Below are positions 62,162-64,000 of a stretch of DNA of 64,000 nt, piece after piece (the stretch's first letter is position 1; each line of letters begins with the position of its first letter). The notes below the pieces were generated by a model. That model searched no databases. It saw only the letters and a program-made list of their open reading frames with translations, and was not told the origin of the DNA. This stretch comes from Cytobacillus gottheilii (GTDB lineage Bacteria; Bacillota; Bacilli; Bacillales; Cytobacillaceae): the NCBI RefSeq assembly GCF_900166665.1, contig NZ_LT800494.1, forward strand, positions 1,384,353 through 1,448,352, in the 5' to 3' direction. The position numbers and the translations under genes are program-made.

Positions 62162-62767
62162 GTGTTCAGTTTTATAAAGGAAAAAAAGCTATATATTATT
62201 TTGATTTCTTTGGGAGTCGCTGCGCTGTTTTGCCTTCTCTTTTTTTCTCATCAAGAGGATGATGATTTAAATGTAGTTAATGACCAAACGGCCTCACAGC
62301 AACCAATGACTCAGCAAGAATTAGTCGATGAACCTCCCCTTGAAGAAAAAAACATCTTAATAGATGTGAAGGGAGCTGTTGGAAATCCAGGAGTATATGA
62401 AGCGCAGGAAGGAGACAGGGTACTTGACCTGATTGATGCAGCTGGAGGCCTGGAAAACGATGCAGACGAAAAGATGGTTAATTTTGCGCAGCGTGTAACA
62501 GATGAGATGGTTTTGTATATTCCTAAAATAGGAGAAGAGTCCGTAAATTCCTCTTTTGCTGAGACTGATGAGGGAACGGTGAACATTAACAGTGCTGATT
62601 CTGCTGAGCTGCAGACATTGCCTGGAATTGGTCCCGCAAAGGCAGAGGCAATCATTGACTATCGTGAAAAAAATGGTCCATTCTCAGAGAAAGAGGGGCT
62701 GAAAGAAATTTCAGGAATTGGCGATAAAACGTATGAAAAACTAGCCGAACAGATTAAAGTAAATTGA
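62162..62767 (+). CDS. comEA: competence protein ComEA, DNA receptor
   Basis: ComEA is the membrane-anchored double-stranded DNA receptor for transformation. From the GTG at 62162 (AAAGGGAG upstream) it has 201 residues, with a membrane anchor at about residues 10-27. A SLBB-like domain (LIDVKGAVGNPGVYEA) and a C-terminal pair of helix-hairpin-helix motifs follow (ELQTLPGIGPAKAEAIIDYR and LKEISGIGDKTYEKL). An ATG 27 bases upstream is in frame but would place the ribosome binding site inside the gene. Confidence 0.94.
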   Translation: MFSFIKEKKLYIILISLGVAALFCLLFFSHQEDDDLNVVNDQTASQQPMTQQELVDEPPLEEKNILIDVKGAVGNPGVYEAQEGDRVLDLIDAAGGLENDADEKMVNFAQRVTDEMVLYIPKIGEESVNSSFAETDEGTVNINSADSAELQTLPGIGPAKAEAIIDYREKNGPFSEKEGLKEISGIGDKTYEKLAEQIKVN

Positions 62768-62828
62768 CCTGTCTCTTCAGCCGCTTTACACTAAAGAGAG
62801 AATAGGGGAGATAAAAGGAGAGTTAAAG

Positions 62829-63389
62829 ATGAATAGAATTTCATGGGATCAGTATTTTATGGCTCAGAGTCAGTTGTTAGCATTACGGAGCACTTGTACC
62901 CGCTTAGCGGTAGGAGCGACAATTGTTCGGGACAAGCGCATCATTGCTGGTGGCTATAATGGCTCGATTGCTGGTGGAGAGCATTGTATTGACGAAGGCT
63001 GTTATGTAATCGATAATCACTGCGTCCGTACCATTCATGCAGAAATGAATGCCATCTTACAATGTGCGAAATTTGGAGTGCCAACAAGTGATGCGGAGAT
63101 TTATGTAACGCATTTTCCTTGCTTGCAATGCTGTAAAGCAATTATCCAAGCGGGTATTAAAAAGGTTTATTATGCAGAGGATTATAAAAACCATCCTTAT
63201 GGAATTGAGCTCTTTCTGAAAGCTGGAGTTGAATTTATGAAGGTGGATCGTGAAGAAATGACCTTAGATTTCAACCAAACTGAAAAGCGAGCTTTCATTG
63301 ATGATATGCTGTCTTTATTAGAGAAGAAAGAAGATAAAAACGATGAGATTCAAAAGCTTCGGGAAGAGGCGGACAAACTCTTTTCTTAG
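62829..63389 (+). CDS. comEB: ComEB, dCMP deaminase-family protein
   Basis: A 186-residue cytidine/deoxycytidylate deaminase fold protein. The zinc site is HAEMNAI (His70, Glu72) with PCLQCC (Cys98, Cys101). It may deaminate dCMP, and it lies in the comE operon, where in B. subtilis it is not essential for DNA uptake but is linked to ComGA localisation. AAAGGAGAG precedes the ATG. It lies 62 bases from comEA and 22 from comEC. Confidence 0.95.
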   Translation: MNRISWDQYFMAQSQLLALRSTCTRLAVGATIVRDKRIIAGGYNGSIAGGEHCIDEGCYVIDNHCVRTIHAEMNAILQCAKFGVPTSDAEIYVTHFPCLQCCKAIIQAGIKKVYYAEDYKNHPYGIELFLKAGVEFMKVDREEMTLDFNQTEKRAFIDDMLSLLEKKEDKNDEIQKLREEADKLFS

Positions 63390-63410
63390 GTGAAAATTGA
63401 GAGGTGAGAA

Positions 63411-64000
63411 ATGAAAGGAAATGCGATTTATTTTGCTTTTGCTTCTTTACTCGCAATCACAGGTGCATTAGCTGATAAAACGGTTAGTTTTGTTGGCTTT
63501 TGCATATTGATTCTTTTTTTATGTTTTTACAAAAAGTGGAATCTTAAGTGGGTTGCTCTTCTGATTGCATCGAGTACAATTTTATTTTACAGAGGTGAAT
63601 GGGCTGTCTCCATGCAAGTGACAAATCTGCTCCCTGAGCAGAAGGAATTCTCGATCACTTTCCTGGATTCTATTAAAGTGGATGGTGATCTCTTATCTGC
63701 ACAGGTTGAAGATCAAAGTGGAGAAAAGCTGATGCTTCGGTATGAAATTTCCTCAGAACAAGAGAAATATAGCCTTTCTCAAACACTTCATCCTGGACTT
63801 GTATGTTCTATACAAGGTCAGCTCGAACAGCCTTCAAGAGCTGTGAACCCCAATGGCTTCGACTATCAATTGTATTTGCAGAGAAATAGTATCTATTGGA
63901 TCTTAGAACCACAAAGGGTCTCTTTAACAGATTGCTCCTCCTCAAAGACCTCCTCTCCGGCCATCTTTTTTCAAAACCTTCGCTACAGTGGAATCACCTA
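63411..64000 (+). CDS. comEC: ComEC DNA uptake channel, 5' part only
   Basis: The first ~196 codons of the transmembrane DNA translocation channel are present and the gene continues past the right edge. GAGAGGTGAG precedes the ATG. Three hydrophobic segments in the first ~65 residues are followed by the OB-like external domain with VCSIQGQLEQP, NPNGFDYQLYLQRNSIYW and LRYSGI, typical for the ComEC N terminus (DUF4131). The competence and metallo-beta-lactamase domains lie outside the window. Confidence 0.93.
   Translation, partial: MKGNAIYFAFASLLAITGALADKTVSFVGFCILILFLCFYKKWNLKWVALLIASSTILFYRGEWAVSMQVTNLLPEQKEFSITFLDSIKVDGDLLSAQVEDQSGEKLMLRYEISSEQEKYSLSQTLHPGLVCSIQGQLEQPSRAVNPNGFDYQLYLQRNSIYWILEPQRVSLTDCSSSKTSSPAIFFQNLRYSGIT

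Overview
The window is a 64 kb chromosomal segment of a low-GC, spore-forming, naturally competent-type Bacillaceae, probably a Cytobacillus/Mesobacillus/Metabacillus-like genus. This is inferred from B. subtilis-like gene order (yrrI-alaS-yrzL-ruvX-yrzB-mltG; yrrMNO-udk-greA-pbpI-yrrS; yrrT-mtnN-mccA-mccB-yrhC; sda-yqeG-yqeH-aroE-yqeI-nadD-yqeK-rsfS-yqeM; comER/comEA-EB-EC), from an uninterrupted sigK, and from Bacillaceae-type intergenic palindromic repeats. Signals use Gram-positive rules: strong purine-rich ribosome binding sites, frequent TTG/GTG starts, rho-independent terminators, T-boxes and an S-box.

1-21 kb is a conserved housekeeping block on the + strand: a 52-bp tandem repeat, an AI-2E family permease, T-box controlled alaS, the yrzL-ruvX-yrzB trio, the MltG glycan terminase, the tRNA wobble-uridine modification genes yrrM/N/O, uridine kinase, GreA, a class B penicillin-binding protein, YrrS, and the reverse transsulfuration/SAM recycling operon yrrT-mtnN-mccA-mccB followed by yrhC. 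A cluster of very small genes (yrzI type) with its own promoter and a possible leader-peptide attenuator lies at 19.6-20.5 kb. sigK follows, and a decayed copy of its 3' end lies 1.27 kb downstream.

22-46 kb is an accessory zone of mostly single genes or regulator/target pairs: TetR/esterase, PhzF, several GNAT acetyltransferases, EamA/AraC, an orphan sporulation-kinase-like histidine kinase, methyltransferase, P-loop kinase, ECF sigma/anti-sigma, MerR/DUF4260, LysR/MetX-like hydrolase, a T-box controlled GNAT, a GNAT behind a leader peptide and attenuator, a broken NAD(P)H oxidoreductase, a chemoreceptor with a SigD-like promoter, and an S-box operon of a flavin monooxygenase plus an ATP-grasp ligase. 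A GGGGCAGGTTAGT-type intergenic module recurs in 35.7-41.7 kb.

46-64 kb returns to the core: two M3 oligoendopeptidases, a sporulation-type amidase, a lipoprotein, divergent pssA and psd (phosphatidylethanolamine synthesis), the checkpoint gene sda beside DnaA boxes, the yqeG-yqeM operon (with nadD starting at a CTG codon), and the comE DNA-uptake locus, whose comEC runs off the right edge.

The strongest candidates for undescribed biology are the leader-peptide attenuator ahead of the GNAT gene at 40.6-41.5 kb, the small-ORF/four-arm terminator arrangement at 19.65-20.48 kb, the S-box LLM-monooxygenase/ATP-grasp pair, the T-box GNAT, and the displaced sigK 3' end.
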